Origin: Rhizobium grahamii
GTDB taxonomy: Bacteria > Pseudomonadota > Alphaproteobacteria > Rhizobiales > Rhizobiaceae
DNA: 64,000 bases
Assembly (NCBI RefSeq): GCF_009498215.1
Contig: NZ_CP043498.1
Location: forward strand, 1,984,001-2,048,000
Direction of reading: 5' to 3'
Shown: positions 1 through 9,165 of the stretch, piece by piece
Position numbering within the stretch: position 1 is the stretch's first letter
Layout: each line of letters begins with the position of its first letter
Notes under the pieces: generated by a model
Seen by the model: only the letters and a program-made list of their open reading frames with translations
Database searches by the model: none
What the model was told of the DNA's origin: nothing
Translations under genes and position numbers: made by a program

Positions 1-561
1 GAGGTGGTTGGTCGGTTCGTCGAGCAGCAGCAGGTCCGGCTGCGACAGCAGCAGGCGGCAGAGCGCGATACGACGACGCTCACCACCGGACAGCAGCGTG
101 ACGTCGGCATCCTTCGGCGGGCAGCGCAGCGCTTCCATCGCCATTTCGACCTGCTGTTCGAGATCCCAGAGGTTCTGGCTATCGATGATGTCCTGGAGCT
201 TCGCGCCTTCGTCGGCGGTCTCATCGGAATAGTTCATCATCAGTTCGTTGTAGCGGTCGAGCACGGCCTGCTTGTCGGCCACGCCTTCCATGACGTTTTC
301 GAACGCGTTCTTAGCCGGATCGAGATGCGGTTCCTGTTCGAGGTAGCCGACGGTCGCGCCTTCGGCGAGCCAGGCTTCCCCGGTGAATTCCTTGTCTTGG
401 CCGGCGATGATGCGCAGAACGGTCGACTTACCGGCGCCGTTCGGGCCGAGGATACCGATCTTGGCATCGGGGTAGAACGACAGGTTGACGTTCTCGAGGA
501 TTTTCTTAGCGCCGTAGGACTTGTTGAGTCCCGACATGTGATAGATGAACTGACGTGCCAT
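1..561 (-). CDS. ettA: Energy-dependent translational throttle protein EttA (ABC-F), N-terminal part
   Basis: Partial gene: the start is at 561 and the reading frame stays open to the window edge, giving about 187 N-terminal residues. They begin MARQFIYHMSGLNKSYG and contain Walker A (GPNGAGKST, near residue 40), a signature LLSGGERRR and Walker B LLLLDEPTNHL. ABC-F proteins have two ATPase domains and no membrane part; EttA binds the ribosomal E site and gates translation by ATP/ADP ratio. The domain seen is the first one. The exact match of the start to the EttA family distinguishes it from Uup or antibiotic-resistance ABC-F proteins. The second domain lies outside the window. Confidence 0.93.
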   Translation of the reverse strand, partial: MARQFIYHMSGLNKSYGAKKILENVNLSFYPDAKIGILGPNGAGKSTVLRIIAGQDKEFTGEAWLAEGATVGYLEQEPHLDPAKNAFENVMEGVADKQAVLDRYNELMMNYSDETADEGAKLQDIIDSQNLWDLEQQVEMAMEALRCPPKDADVTLLSGGERRRIALCRLLLSQPDLLLLDEPTNHL

Positions 562-693
562 TGATGAGTTGCTCCGGCGGGAATTTTAAGTTTGCCGCTA
601 TGTAGGCGAATTGGGGCCAAGGAGCAACGCGCAGCCGCCAAAAACCAGAGGCTTTTGCAATCGCGCGGCCAATTGGAGTGGCGAAAGCCATCC

Positions 694-2499
694 TTATTGA
701 AGCTTCATATGATCAATACGGAAGAGCTGAAAATCGCTCGGCTTCGCATTAGGCACCCTCTCCAGCCCCGGCCAATCGCCACCGCTGGCCAAAGCGGCAT
801 AGAGCGGAGCCTGCTTCGCATCGACCGGCAGCGAAAACCGGCAGACGGCAACATAGTCGAAGGGCGACAATGCCGCGCGGCGAACCGAAGGCTCGGACGA
901 AGTAAAGGCGTCGAACATGCGTCGCATACCCGGCGACGAACGGTGAAATGGCACAGAGCCGACCGACATCCCTTCGCTCCGCGTCAAGAGCACGGGCAAG
1001 GCGATGCCCTGCGGGAGGGCGATACGCCCGGCCGGAACCGCGCCGAGCACACCGAAATCCTGGCCGCTGCAGTCACTGGTGGTCATATAGTCGACAGCAT
1101 CCAACGCATGAACCGGCGATGGCAGGACAAAGCGCAGGCCCTCCAGCGCAATAGCGGACACGACGGCGCACCCGGTAGCAATCCGCAGGCCTCTCCGCGA
1201 CCGTGGGAAACCAACATAATAGGCAATCGCCGGCGGCAGAAACGGCGGCGTGAGTGCGATCGGGAAGCGGATGTTGCGCGTAATGGCCAAGGTCAGAAGC
1301 AACGCGGTCAGCGCCATGGCGAACGCGATGGCGACACCGATTTTTCCCAACCTGATTTGAGCAAGCACAAACGGCACGGCCAGAAAGGCGCTGGCAATGC
1401 AAAGCGCCAGCAACGCCACGACAAAGTACTGGCCGTTCTCGTACAGAGAGAGGAAACTCTTTTCCTGCCAGATGCGCGAGAACCAGAGAGCCCGGGACAC
1501 CGGATCGATCATATCGTAGGGGCCGTTGAGGCAGCGCGGAAACAGCCAGGCAGCCAGACCGAGCACCAACAATCCCGGCAGACCTAGCCACAAAAGCCGC
1601 GCGATCGCGGAGGCGCGCGCAGGCAGCGCCCACGCCGCGCAAGCCAGAGAACCGGATATTCCGATGATGAGAAACAGGTAGGGCGCAGAGAAGGCATCGC
1701 ATTGCGTCGAGAGGACGCCAACCGGACCAATGAAGGCCAGCGCAGCGAATACGGCAACGGCAATCATTCCGGCACCGACAGCGACCAGCATGGTGCGCGA
1801 ACCCTGAACACCCGCGACATAGCTGAGAACCAGCAAGCCATAGGCGGCGACGATCAGTGGCAGGCATTCCAGTCCGATAACAATGGAGAGCGCGCCCGCA
1901 GCACCGACGAACAGTCCCCCCAGGCGATCCCAGCGAACAAATCCAGCCATCATCAGCATCATCGAGACGAGCTGCGCATTGTGATGATCGATCCGGCCTG
2001 GCACGAATTCGAAAACAGCTACGGCCATCAATACGGTCATCAACATCAATGTCAGCACCCACGATGTCGGCGACAGCGGCATACTGCCCATCAACCGCCT
2101 CACTATGAAAGCGACGGTCAGGCAGTAAAGTGCCAGCATCACGGGAGGCCAGATGTGAAAGGCGAGCCCGAGGACGTGATCGAGAGACGTGAACGGCCGA
2201 AACATGGTCGCGATGGCGACGTAGGGCAAATCGATCAATCTCGACCACGGCGAGATGTACACTTCCGGCATCGAGATAGAAGGCAGCGTGAGATCGAACC
2301 ACCGCCCCGCTGGCGACATCAGAGATCGGATTTGCAATTCACGCATCTGGTCATCGACATCGCCGACGAATAGCACGCCGTCAGCAAGGTCGAACAAAAC
2401 GATGGCGAGCGCGGTCACGTAGATCGCGAAGAACGTGACGAAGAAAGATCTGCGGTCGGCTGCAGCATCCAGATCGGGCCGCGTTAAAGCTGCATCCAT
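694..2499 (-). CDS. Multi-spanning membrane protein resembling GT-C glycosyltransferases (STT3-like)
   Basis: A 601-residue protein with a short cytoplasmic N-terminus, about 11-13 hydrophobic segments and a soluble tail of roughly 140 residues. Two features recall the GT-C/STT3 fold: an acidic motif in the first outer loop (GDVDDQMRE, residues 46-54) and GRIDHHNAQ (residues 168-176), where D-H-H matches the second catalytic acidic motif of oligosaccharyltransferases. The family and fold are inferred from these motifs; no substrate can be read. It stands alone between ettA and an RNase T2 gene, 88 bp from the latter. It may transfer a sugar from a polyprenyl carrier to protein or to a surface glycan. 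Confidence 0.7.
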   Translation of the reverse strand: MDAALTRPDLDAAADRRSFFVTFFAIYVTALAIVLFDLADGVLFVGDVDDQMRELQIRSLMSPAGRWFDLTLPSISMPEVYISPWSRLIDLPYVAIATMFRPFTSLDHVLGLAFHIWPPVMLALYCLTVAFIVRRLMGSMPLSPTSWVLTLMLMTVLMAVAVFEFVPGRIDHHNAQLVSMMLMMAGFVRWDRLGGLFVGAAGALSIVIGLECLPLIVAAYGLLVLSYVAGVQGSRTMLVAVGAGMIAVAVFAALAFIGPVGVLSTQCDAFSAPYLFLIIGISGSLACAAWALPARASAIARLLWLGLPGLLVLGLAAWLFPRCLNGPYDMIDPVSRALWFSRIWQEKSFLSLYENGQYFVVALLALCIASAFLAVPFVLAQIRLGKIGVAIAFAMALTALLLTLAITRNIRFPIALTPPFLPPAIAYYVGFPRSRRGLRIATGCAVVSAIALEGLRFVLPSPVHALDAVDYMTTSDCSGQDFGVLGAVPAGRIALPQGIALPVLLTRSEGMSVGSVPFHRSSPGMRRMFDAFTSSEPSVRRAALSPFDYVAVCRFSLPVDAKQAPLYAALASGGDWPGLERVPNAKPSDFQLFRIDHMKLQ

Positions 2500-2587
2500 G
2501 TCGAAATCCGTCGGGCAACTGGTCGCAGTAGCTTGCTTGGGTCCGATTAATATTCCGCTACGTCGTCAACCGCGCATAGCCCACCAT

Positions 2588-3322
2588 TCAAAATCCAGCC
2601 GCGTCGACAATCCCCTCGTTGCAACCGAACGAGGTGCGGCCCGCGCCCTGGATCAGATCGCCCAGGCTTTTCTTTTCGTCACCGGTTGCCTCCTCAGACA
2701 AACCGATCGTCAATTCGCTGATGACGCGATTCTGGCCGGCGCGGTGGCAGCTCATCTTCACCCGGTCACTCGCTCCGGGCCCGAAACTCTTGTCGAACGC
2801 CTCTTTGATCTGCTCCGCCGTCACCGACTTTCCAATGTTGGCAGCGAAGAGATCGCGAACGGCGGACGCGTTCAATTCGCCGACAAGCCGGACCGCCGTG
2901 GAAAAATAGGCATCGGCGCTGAGACCGGTGCAGGTCCCGTGCTTCAACCATTCATGACGCTCGAGGCCCGACTGCGTGCCGGGCATTGCCTTGTCGAGCG
3001 CGGCTTTCGACGCATCCGACAGCGACACCTCGGGCAACTCGTTCCAGTCACCATCCTTGTCGGCGGTACGTAGGCTTTCCTTGACGTCACAATAGTTCTG
3101 GCGCATCGGCCAGAGCCCATGCAGCGAGAAATTCGTGGCGTCGAACCGCTCCTTTGTCTGATTGCGGCATTCCGCCTTGCGCTGGTTGGTCTCACAGAAG
3201 GAAGGCTGCCAGCTGGCAGCCAGGATGAAACGGGTCTTTCCGCCCATTTGCTGCGCCATCGCACCGCTTGCGACGGCAGCGGATATAGTCAGCACGAAGA
3301 GATGCTTCACCAGCCCACGCAT
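2588..3322 (-). CDS. Secreted ribonuclease T2 family protein
   Basis: RNase T2 enzymes are periplasmic or secreted endoribonucleases that cleave RNA through a 2',3'-cyclic phosphate. Both conserved active-site segments are visible: CAS I FSLHGLWP and CAS II HEWLKHGTC, each with its histidine. I chose the ATG at 3322 (MRGLVKHLF) because a GGGAGG ribosome site precedes it and it gives a clean signal peptide ending near GAMA (residue 23); a longer frame to 3385 lacks both. The predicted protein has 244 residues. Likely role: scavenging of extracellular RNA or phosphate. Confidence 0.9.
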   Translation of the reverse strand: MRGLVKHLFVLTISAAVASGAMAQQMGGKTRFILAASWQPSFCETNQRKAECRNQTKERFDATNFSLHGLWPMRQNYCDVKESLRTADKDGDWNELPEVSLSDASKAALDKAMPGTQSGLERHEWLKHGTCTGLSADAYFSTAVRLVGELNASAVRDLFAANIGKSVTAEQIKEAFDKSFGPGASDRVKMSCHRAGQNRVISELTIGLSEEATGDEKKSLGDLIQGAGRTSFGCNEGIVDAAGF

Positions 3323-3475
3323 GCAACCTCCCAAGGAACAACTCATGAACATGGAAGCATGCGACTTCATGCTTCGCAAGGGCAATTGCGCCCTGTCGCA
3401 AAATTCCCACGAGAGACCGATCCTATCGATTGCATTTGCCGGCTGTTCTGTTCTTCTCCGCGGCGGAGGGACTCA

Positions 3476-4405
3476 ATGTTCGACACCACGGAAAGGCTCG
3501 CCTTGGCGGGTGCATCACTTGCATTTCATCATCAGGAAGCGGTCAGCGTGCCGCGCGGCATTCTCCTAGTCTGCCACGGCCTGGCAGAGCATTCGAAGCG
3601 CTACGGCGGCTTTGCACATGCCATGGCTGCCTGCGGCTACCACGTCTACGCGCACGATCATCGCGGCCACGGCGAGACGGCCGCACCTGATGCGCCGCTC
3701 GGTCGCTTTGCCCGCCGCAACGGCGTCGACCGCGTCATCGATGACGTCGTCGCGATGCGCGATTTCGCAGTCAGCCGTCATGGAGCCCTCCCCGTTGTCC
3801 TTTTTGGTCACTCGATGGGCGGGCTGGTCGCGCTCAACGCAGCCGTCTCCCATGCCAGCAAAATCGACGCGGTGGCCGTCTGGAACTCGAATTTCCATCC
3901 CGGCATCGCCGGTCGGGCTGCGCAAGCGATCCTCCTGACCGAGCAAGCGCTGAAAGGCTCGGATGTGCCGAGCGGCCTGTTACCAAGGTTGACCTTCGGC
4001 ACCTGGGCCCAATCAGTTACGCCTCGACGAACGGATTTCGATTGGCTGTCGCGAGATCCGGATCACGTGGACAAATATATCGCCGACCCGCTGTGCGGCT
4101 TTGACGCCTCCGTTTCCCTGTGGCTAGACGTCTTCAAGCTGACGTTTCGCGCCCCGCGGCGCGAATGGCTGTCTAGGCTCCCGACCAACATCCCTCTCCA
4201 CCTTGTCGGAGGAGACCACGACCCGGCAACGGAAAACGGCAACGCCGTCCTATGGCTATCAAACCATTTGAAAGCCTCAGGCTTCTCCCGTATCACCACG
4301 CAAATATATCAAGGGATGCGCCACGAGACGTTGAACGAGATCGGCGCGGATGAAGCGATCGCAGCGTTTGCCGATTGGTGCGACGATGCCGTGGCTCGGT
4401 CCTGA
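3476..4405 (+). CDS. Alpha/beta hydrolase, monoacylglycerol lipase/lysophospholipase type
   Basis: A 309-residue serine hydrolase of the lysophospholipase (Hydrolase_4) group. Visible are the oxyanion segment VCHGLAEHS (33-40), the nucleophile elbow GHSMGG with Ser113, an acidic residue in GGDHDPAT and the C-terminal catalytic His in GMRHETLNE. Start ATG 3476 is preceded by GGCGGAGGG; the frame is open further upstream, but that part is antisense to the RNase T2 gene. It ends 16 bp before a DMT transporter gene and probably begins the plus-strand cluster that runs to 8251. Substrate is likely a monoacylglycerol or similar ester (inference from family). Confidence 0.85.
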   Translation: MFDTTERLALAGASLAFHHQEAVSVPRGILLVCHGLAEHSKRYGGFAHAMAACGYHVYAHDHRGHGETAAPDAPLGRFARRNGVDRVIDDVVAMRDFAVSRHGALPVVLFGHSMGGLVALNAAVSHASKIDAVAVWNSNFHPGIAGRAAQAILLTEQALKGSDVPSGLLPRLTFGTWAQSVTPRRTDFDWLSRDPDHVDKYIADPLCGFDASVSLWLDVFKLTFRAPRREWLSRLPTNIPLHLVGGDHDPATENGNAVLWLSNHLKASGFSRITTQIYQGMRHETLNEIGADEAIAAFADWCDDAVARS

Positions 4406-4421
4406 ACAAGAGGACTGAAAG

Positions 4422-5381
4422 ATGAGCAACCGCCAACCATCACCGCCCGTATCCGCTTCGTCGGAAGTCATGATGGGACTCGTACTGATGTCCCTTTCGG
4501 TGCTGGTCTCGCCGATCATCGACATCTTCTCGAAACTTGCGATCGCCACCGTGCCGTCAGCCGAGATCACCGCTGCTCGCTTCGCGGTTCAGGCACTCTG
4601 CATGCTGCCCATCGTGCTCTGGCGGCGAAACCTGATGGACACGACCTGGAAACAGAGTTTCTTCCACGCGATCCGTGGCGCCATCATCACCGTGTCGATG
4701 ATCTCTTTCGTGACGACGCTGAAGTACATGCCGGTTGCCGACGCGATCGCCATCTTCTTCGTTGAGCCGATCATCCTGACGATCCTGAGCAGCCTGTTTC
4801 TCAAGGAAACGATCGGCTGGCGGCGCTACACGGCCTGCGCGGTCGGTTTTGCCGGCGCGATCCTGATCATCCAGCCGAGCTTCCAGGAAGTCGGCTACGT
4901 CGCGCTGCTTCCCGTCGTCAGCGCCGTCTGCATCGCAATCTCGGCGATGATGAACCGGGCGCTTGCGCAGCGCGAAGACCCCTGGGTCATGCAGTTTCAC
5001 ATGGGGCTGTGGGGTCTCCTGATCTGCGTGATCATCCTTGTGCTCGGCCATGGCAGCGGTTCGGACGTGTTCGATCCGGTCATGCCGGACACGCGCGCGT
5101 CTCTTTATCTGCTCGGCGTCGGCGTCACCGCCGCGATCGCCGGCATTCTTGGCGTCTATGCCTACCGGTCAGCACCGGCATCGACGCTGGCTCCGCTGCA
5201 ATATTTCGAGATCGTCTCGGCGACCCTGTTTGCGTGGCTGGTGTTCGGCGACTTCCCGGATGCGATCAAGTGGCTCGGCATCTTCATCATCATGGGATCC
5301 GGCTTCTACATCATCTGGCGAGAACGCCGCTTTGCATCCAAGCCCGTATCCGATACATCTCAATCCACGCGGGCACCCTGA
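4422..5381 (+). CDS. DMT superfamily transporter (EamA domains)
   Basis: A 319-residue inner-membrane protein with about ten hydrophobic helices arranged as two EamA repeats, the drug/metabolite transporter fold. The internal repeat is visible as the two ADAIAIFFVEPIILTILSS-like and APLQYFEIVSATLFAWLVF-like segments. It lies 16 bp after the hydrolase and 18 bp before the CoA-transferase, so co-transcription is likely. Substrate unknown; from its neighbours it may export or import an organic acid or its precursor. A second, unlinked DMT gene lies at 41448-42398. Confidence 0.88.
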   Translation: MSNRQPSPPVSASSEVMMGLVLMSLSVLVSPIIDIFSKLAIATVPSAEITAARFAVQALCMLPIVLWRRNLMDTTWKQSFFHAIRGAIITVSMISFVTTLKYMPVADAIAIFFVEPIILTILSSLFLKETIGWRRYTACAVGFAGAILIIQPSFQEVGYVALLPVVSAVCIAISAMMNRALAQREDPWVMQFHMGLWGLLICVIILVLGHGSGSDVFDPVMPDTRASLYLLGVGVTAAIAGILGVYAYRSAPASTLAPLQYFEIVSATLFAWLVFGDFPDAIKWLGIFIIMGSGFYIIWRERRFASKPVSDTSQSTRAP

Positions 5382-5399
5382 CCTGATCTTGGGAGGAAC

Positions 5400-6596
5400 A
5401 TGACGGAGACCCTGCTTGAGGCGCCGCCGCTGAGCGGCATCCGTGTGATCGAACTTGCCCGCGTGCTTGCCGGCCCATGGGCCGGGCAGATGCTCGCCGA
5501 TCTGGGCGCCGACGTCATCAAGATCGAGAATCCGGACGGTGGGGACGATACACGCCATTGGGGCCCGCCCTTTGTCGAGGGGGCAGACGGCGAAAACCTG
5601 TCGGCCGCCTACTACCATTCCACCAATCGCGGAAAGCGCTCCGTCATCGCCGACTTCAGAACCCCTGAAGGCCAGGAGCTCGTCCGTCGCCTCGTCGCGA
5701 CCGCCGATGTCGTTATCGAGAACTTCAAGCTCGGCGGGCTGACCAAGTACGGCCTCGACTACGAGAGCCTCCGGGCGACCAATCCGAAGCTCGTCTACTG
5801 CTCGATCACCGGATTCGGTCAGACAGGCCCCTACGCCAATCTCGCCGGCTACGACTATATCGTACAGGGCATGTCCGGCTTCATGTCCATCACCGGCGAA
5901 GCCGACGGCCAGCCGATGAAAGCAGGCGTTGCGATCGCCGATATCTTTACCGGCATCTACGCGGTTTCAGCCATCGAGGCGGCCCTCATCCACGCCCTCA
6001 AGAGCGGCCACGGCCAGCATATCGACATGGCATTGCTCGATGTGCAGGCCGCTGTGCTCGCCAACCAGAACATGAACTACCTCATTTCAGGCCAGGCACC
6101 GACCCGGCTCGGTAACGCCCATCCGAACATTTCGCCCTACGAAGTGGTTCCCACCGCCGATGGCTATCTCATCCTTGCCGTCGGCAACGATGGCCAGTTC
6201 AAGCGCCTGTGCGCGATCCTCGGACTGTCGGACATGGCTGATGATGCGCGGTTCTCGACCAACAGGGCGCGCGTTGCAAATCGCAACGAGGTGCGTAGCC
6301 GTGTTTCGGCGGAGACGCTGAAGCTGCCGAAGGCTGACCTGCTTGCAGCATGCGAGGCCAATGCGGTGCCAGCAGGCGCCATCAACAGCATCGAGGAAAT
6401 GTTTGCCGATCCGCAGGTCAAGGCACGCGGCTTGCGCGTCGACCTCGCCGACTGCGCGGGAACAATGATACCCGGTGTGAGGACGCCGGTCGTGCTGTCG
6501 CGAACGCCGCTGCGCTATGAACGGCCAAGCCCGCGTCTCGGCGAACACCAGGAGGAGGTTCTGGCGGAACTCGCCAAACTGGAGGGAGAAAAATGA
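5400..6596 (+). CDS. Family III CoA-transferase (CaiB/BaiF type)
   Basis: A 398-residue enzyme with the CaiB/BaiF signature: start LSGIRVIELARVLAGPWAGQ, ADLGADVIKIENP and a central GVAIADIFTGIYA. By alignment to formyl-CoA transferase, Asp181 in that last motif is the expected nucleophile. Such enzymes move CoA between a donor CoA-thioester and a free carboxylic acid. A GGGAGGAAC ribosome site precedes ATG 5400. The stop overlaps the next start by 4 bases (ATGA), so the CoA-transferase and the ThDP enzyme are translationally coupled, the same pairing as formyl-CoA transferase and oxalyl-CoA decarboxylase. Oxalate as substrate is only a hypothesis. Confidence 0.88.
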   Translation: MTETLLEAPPLSGIRVIELARVLAGPWAGQMLADLGADVIKIENPDGGDDTRHWGPPFVEGADGENLSAAYYHSTNRGKRSVIADFRTPEGQELVRRLVATADVVIENFKLGGLTKYGLDYESLRATNPKLVYCSITGFGQTGPYANLAGYDYIVQGMSGFMSITGEADGQPMKAGVAIADIFTGIYAVSAIEAALIHALKSGHGQHIDMALLDVQAAVLANQNMNYLISGQAPTRLGNAHPNISPYEVVPTADGYLILAVGNDGQFKRLCAILGLSDMADDARFSTNRARVANRNEVRSRVSAETLKLPKADLLAACEANAVPAGAINSIEEMFADPQVKARGLRVDLADCAGTMIPGVRTPVVLSRTPLRYERPSPRLGEHQEEVLAELAKLEGEK

Positions 6597-8251
6597 AGCG
6601 AACGGGCGGAGAACTGATCGTCGAGGCATTGAAGGCAAACGGGGTGAAACGCCTCTCCTGCGTTCCCGGCGAGAGTTTTCTCGCCGTCCTCGACGCGCTC
6701 CATGACAGCGAGATCGAGGTGATGGTTTGCCGCCAGGAGGGCGGCGCCGCTATGATTGCCGATGCCTGGGGGCGGCTCACCGGCGAGCCCGGCATCTGCA
6801 TGGTCACCCGTGGTCCAGGCGCCACCAACGCTACCGCCGGCCTGCATATTGCCCGGCAGGATTCGATCCCAATGATCCTCTTCATCGGTCAGGTCCAGCG
6901 CGATGCCCGCGAACGCGAGGCCTTCCAGGAGGTCGAGTTCCGTCGCGCGCTGACCGAATACGCCAAATGGGTCGGCGAGATTGAGGATGCCAGCCGCATT
7001 CCGGAATTCGTCACCCGCGCCTTCACGCTTGCCACCTCGGGTCGCCCCGGCCCCGTCGTCCTGTCACTGCCCGAGGACATGCTGCGCGATGAGGTCGAAG
7101 CACCCCGCGCCAGGCGCTACGCGCGCGTCGAGGCGCATCCGGGCCGAAGCCAGGTCGACGACTTCTATATCAGGCTGTTAAAGGCCGAGCGTCCGATGAT
7201 GATCCTCGGCGGTACACGCTGGGATGCCGACGCCTTCGCTGACATCGCCACGTTCGCCCAGCGCTTCAATCTGCCCGTCGGCTGCTCCTTCCGCCGCCAG
7301 ATGCTCTTCGACCATCTGCATCCCTGCTATGCCGGCGATATCGGCGTCGGCATCAATCCCGAGCTGGCGCGCGAGATCAAGGAAAGCGACCTCCTGATCC
7401 TGCTCGGCGGCCGCATGTCGGAAATGCCGTCCTCCGGCTACACGCTGATCGACATTCCCTACCCGCAGCAGCAACTCGTCCACATCCATCCCGACCCGTC
7501 CGAACTCGGCCGCGTCTACCGGCCCGACCTGGCGATCACGGCGAGCCCGGAGGATTTCGTGGCAGCACTTGCCGATCTCGAGGCGCCGGGAGAGGCCCGC
7601 TGGGCCGAGCGCACCCAGCGCATGCACCAGTCCTATCTCGCATGGTCGACACCGCCAACGTCGGGACCGGGCGACGTTCACATGGGGCCGATCATGGCGT
7701 GGCTCGAGGAAAATACCCGTGGCGACACCATCTTCACCAACGGCGCCGGAAACTACGCGGTCTGGCAGCACCGCTACCATCGCTTTCGCCAGTTCAACAC
7801 GCAGGTAGCGCCGACATCGGGCTCGATGGGCTACAGCCTGCCGGCGGCGGTCGCCGCCAAGGCGCTCTTTCCCGAGCGCGAGGTGATCTGCTTCGCTGGC
7901 GATGGCTGCTTCCTGATGCATGGCCAGGAATTCGCGACCGCCATGCGCTACAAGCTTCCGTTCATCACGCTTGTTGTCAACAACGGCATGTACGGCACGA
8001 TCCGCATGCATCAGGAGCGCGAATACCCCGGCCGCGTCAGCGGCACGGGTCTGACCAACCCGGATTTTGCGGCACTCGCCCGCGCCTATGGCGGCCATGG
8101 CGAGACGGTTGAACGAACCGAGGAATTCGCTGCCGCGTTCGAGCGTGCACGGGCCAGCGGCAAGCCATCGATCATCGATATCAAGCTCGATCCGGAAGCG
8201 ATCACGCCGACCCGCACCCTGTCGGAAATCGCGCAAACAAGAAGCCGGTGA
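6593..8251 (+). CDS. Thiamine-diphosphate-dependent enzyme, acetolactate synthase/oxalyl-CoA decarboxylase-like
   Basis: A 552-residue ThDP enzyme with the three usual domains: N-terminal PYR domain with the cofactor-activating Glu49 (CRQEGGAAM), a central domain and a C-terminal PP domain with the GDG-(N)-NN diphosphate/Mg motif (GDGCFLMHGQEF...VVNNGMYGT, about 438-470). It resembles the acetolactate synthase large-subunit group, but no regulatory subunit gene is nearby. Translational coupling to the CoA-transferase suggests the substrate may be a CoA thioester or a 2-oxoacid made or relieved by that enzyme. True anabolic acetolactate synthase is less likely here. Confidence 0.85.
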   Translation: MKRTGGELIVEALKANGVKRLSCVPGESFLAVLDALHDSEIEVMVCRQEGGAAMIADAWGRLTGEPGICMVTRGPGATNATAGLHIARQDSIPMILFIGQVQRDAREREAFQEVEFRRALTEYAKWVGEIEDASRIPEFVTRAFTLATSGRPGPVVLSLPEDMLRDEVEAPRARRYARVEAHPGRSQVDDFYIRLLKAERPMMILGGTRWDADAFADIATFAQRFNLPVGCSFRRQMLFDHLHPCYAGDIGVGINPELAREIKESDLLILLGGRMSEMPSSGYTLIDIPYPQQQLVHIHPDPSELGRVYRPDLAITASPEDFVAALADLEAPGEARWAERTQRMHQSYLAWSTPPTSGPGDVHMGPIMAWLEENTRGDTIFTNGAGNYAVWQHRYHRFRQFNTQVAPTSGSMGYSLPAAVAAKALFPEREVICFAGDGCFLMHGQEFATAMRYKLPFITLVVNNGMYGTIRMHQEREYPGRVSGTGLTNPDFAALARAYGGHGETVERTEEFAAAFERARASGKPSIIDIKLDPEAITPTRTLSEIAQTRSR

Positions 8252-8262
8252 GACCGTGAGCT

Positions 8263-8296
8263 GTGCCCGGCGCTGGAAATATCCAGCGTCCGGGCA
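8263..8296. terminator. Bidirectional intrinsic terminator between convergent genes
   Basis: A long hairpin, TGCCCGGCGCTGG pairing with CCAGCGTCCGGGCA around the loop AAATAT, with one bulged base. It sits between the stop of the ThDP enzyme and the convergent stop of ridA. No long T-tract follows, so it may act by stem strength alone. Confidence 0.6.
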
Positions 8297-8339
8297 GTTC
8301 ACATACCCACCGGCTTCGAAACTCGACCTTCGACCGATA

Positions 8340-8684
8340 TCAGTCGAGGGCAGCCGTAACCGTGAACTCGACCTTGTACTTCGGCGCAGCAAGCTTGGCT
8401 TCGCTGGTTGCACGTGCCGGCGTGTTGGCCGGATCGACCCAAGCTTCCCAGGCAGCGTTCATTTCAGCGAAGTAGGACATGTCGGAGAGGTAGATCAGCG
8501 TCTGCAGGATCTTCGACTTGTTCGAACCAGCAGCTGCGAGCAGGCGGTCAACTTCAGCCAGGGCGAACTTGCACTGTTCGGTAACGGTTTCGCCTTCGCC
8601 AACCTGACCTGCGAGATAGACCGTGTTGCCGTGAACGACTGCACCGCTCATGCGGGCGCCGGCGTCGATGCGCTTGATGCTCAT
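8340..8684 (-). CDS. RidA family protein
   Basis: A 114-residue protein of the YjgF/YER057c/UK114 (RidA) family, small trimeric enzymes that hydrolyse reactive enamine/imine intermediates released by PLP enzymes. It shows the family pattern VVHGNTVYLAGQVG near the start and KVEFTVTAAL at the end. However, the catalytic arginine of true RidA (in CR-type motifs) is not evident, so this is a divergent subfamily and its activity is uncertain. It is followed at 9096-8758 upstream by a DUF442 gene on the same strand, 73 bp away. Confidence 0.85.
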   Translation of the reverse strand: MSIKRIDAGARMSGAVVHGNTVYLAGQVGEGETVTEQCKFALAEVDRLLAAAGSNKSKILQTLIYLSDMSYFAEMNAAWEAWVDPANTPARATSEAKLAAPKYKVEFTVTAALD

Positions 8685-8757
8685 GATGTTCTCCTTGTTT
8701 TGTAAATGAAAGGCGCCGCTCGATAAGCGACGCCGCAGTATCTTCTTGCGAGCCTGA

Positions 8758-9096
8758 TCAGGTGCGAATGTGATGCGTCTTCTGATAGATCGCGGTCGAG
8801 CGGGCGCCCGAGCGGCAATAGCCGAGCATCGGACGCGGGAACTCGTCGAGCGCGTCCACCATGCCGGCCACGGCTTCCTCGGTCACACCCATCGGGCCAA
8901 CCGGCACGTGGGCGATGTCGAGCCCGAGTTCCTTTGCGCGCGCTTCAATCACGGCGAACGGCGTCTGGTCCATGCTTTCCTGGTCCGGACGGTGGCAGAC
9001 GATGGACTTGAAGCCCAAAGCCTTGATCTGGTCGAGATCGTCGACCGTGATCTGGCCCGATACCGAATATTCGTCATCGATTTGGCGAATGTCCAT
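8758..9096 (-). CDS. TIGR01244 family (DUF442) sulfur-transfer/phosphatase-like protein
   Basis: A 112-residue protein matching the stand-alone N-terminal domain of Blh-type proteins (beta-lactamase hydrolase-like, DUF442). The key feature is GYCRSGARST, a Cys-X5-Arg-type loop as in protein tyrosine phosphatases and rhodaneses, with ITVDDLDQIKALGFKSIVCHRPDQE before it. In Blh the domain is linked to sulfide handling and biofilm growth; whether this short form has phosphatase or sulfur-transfer activity is unknown. Same strand as ridA downstream and DUF4432 upstream (69 bp gap). Confidence 0.82.
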   Translation of the reverse strand: MDIRQIDDEYSVSGQITVDDLDQIKALGFKSIVCHRPDQESMDQTPFAVIEARAKELGLDIAHVPVGPMGVTEEAVAGMVDALDEFPRPMLGYCRSGARSTAIYQKTHHIRT

Positions 9097-9165
9097 CGCT
9101 AATCCTCCTGAAATTACGGGCTGAATGACTACGCCGCCGACAGTCCAGCGTCAACCGCAGATCAC

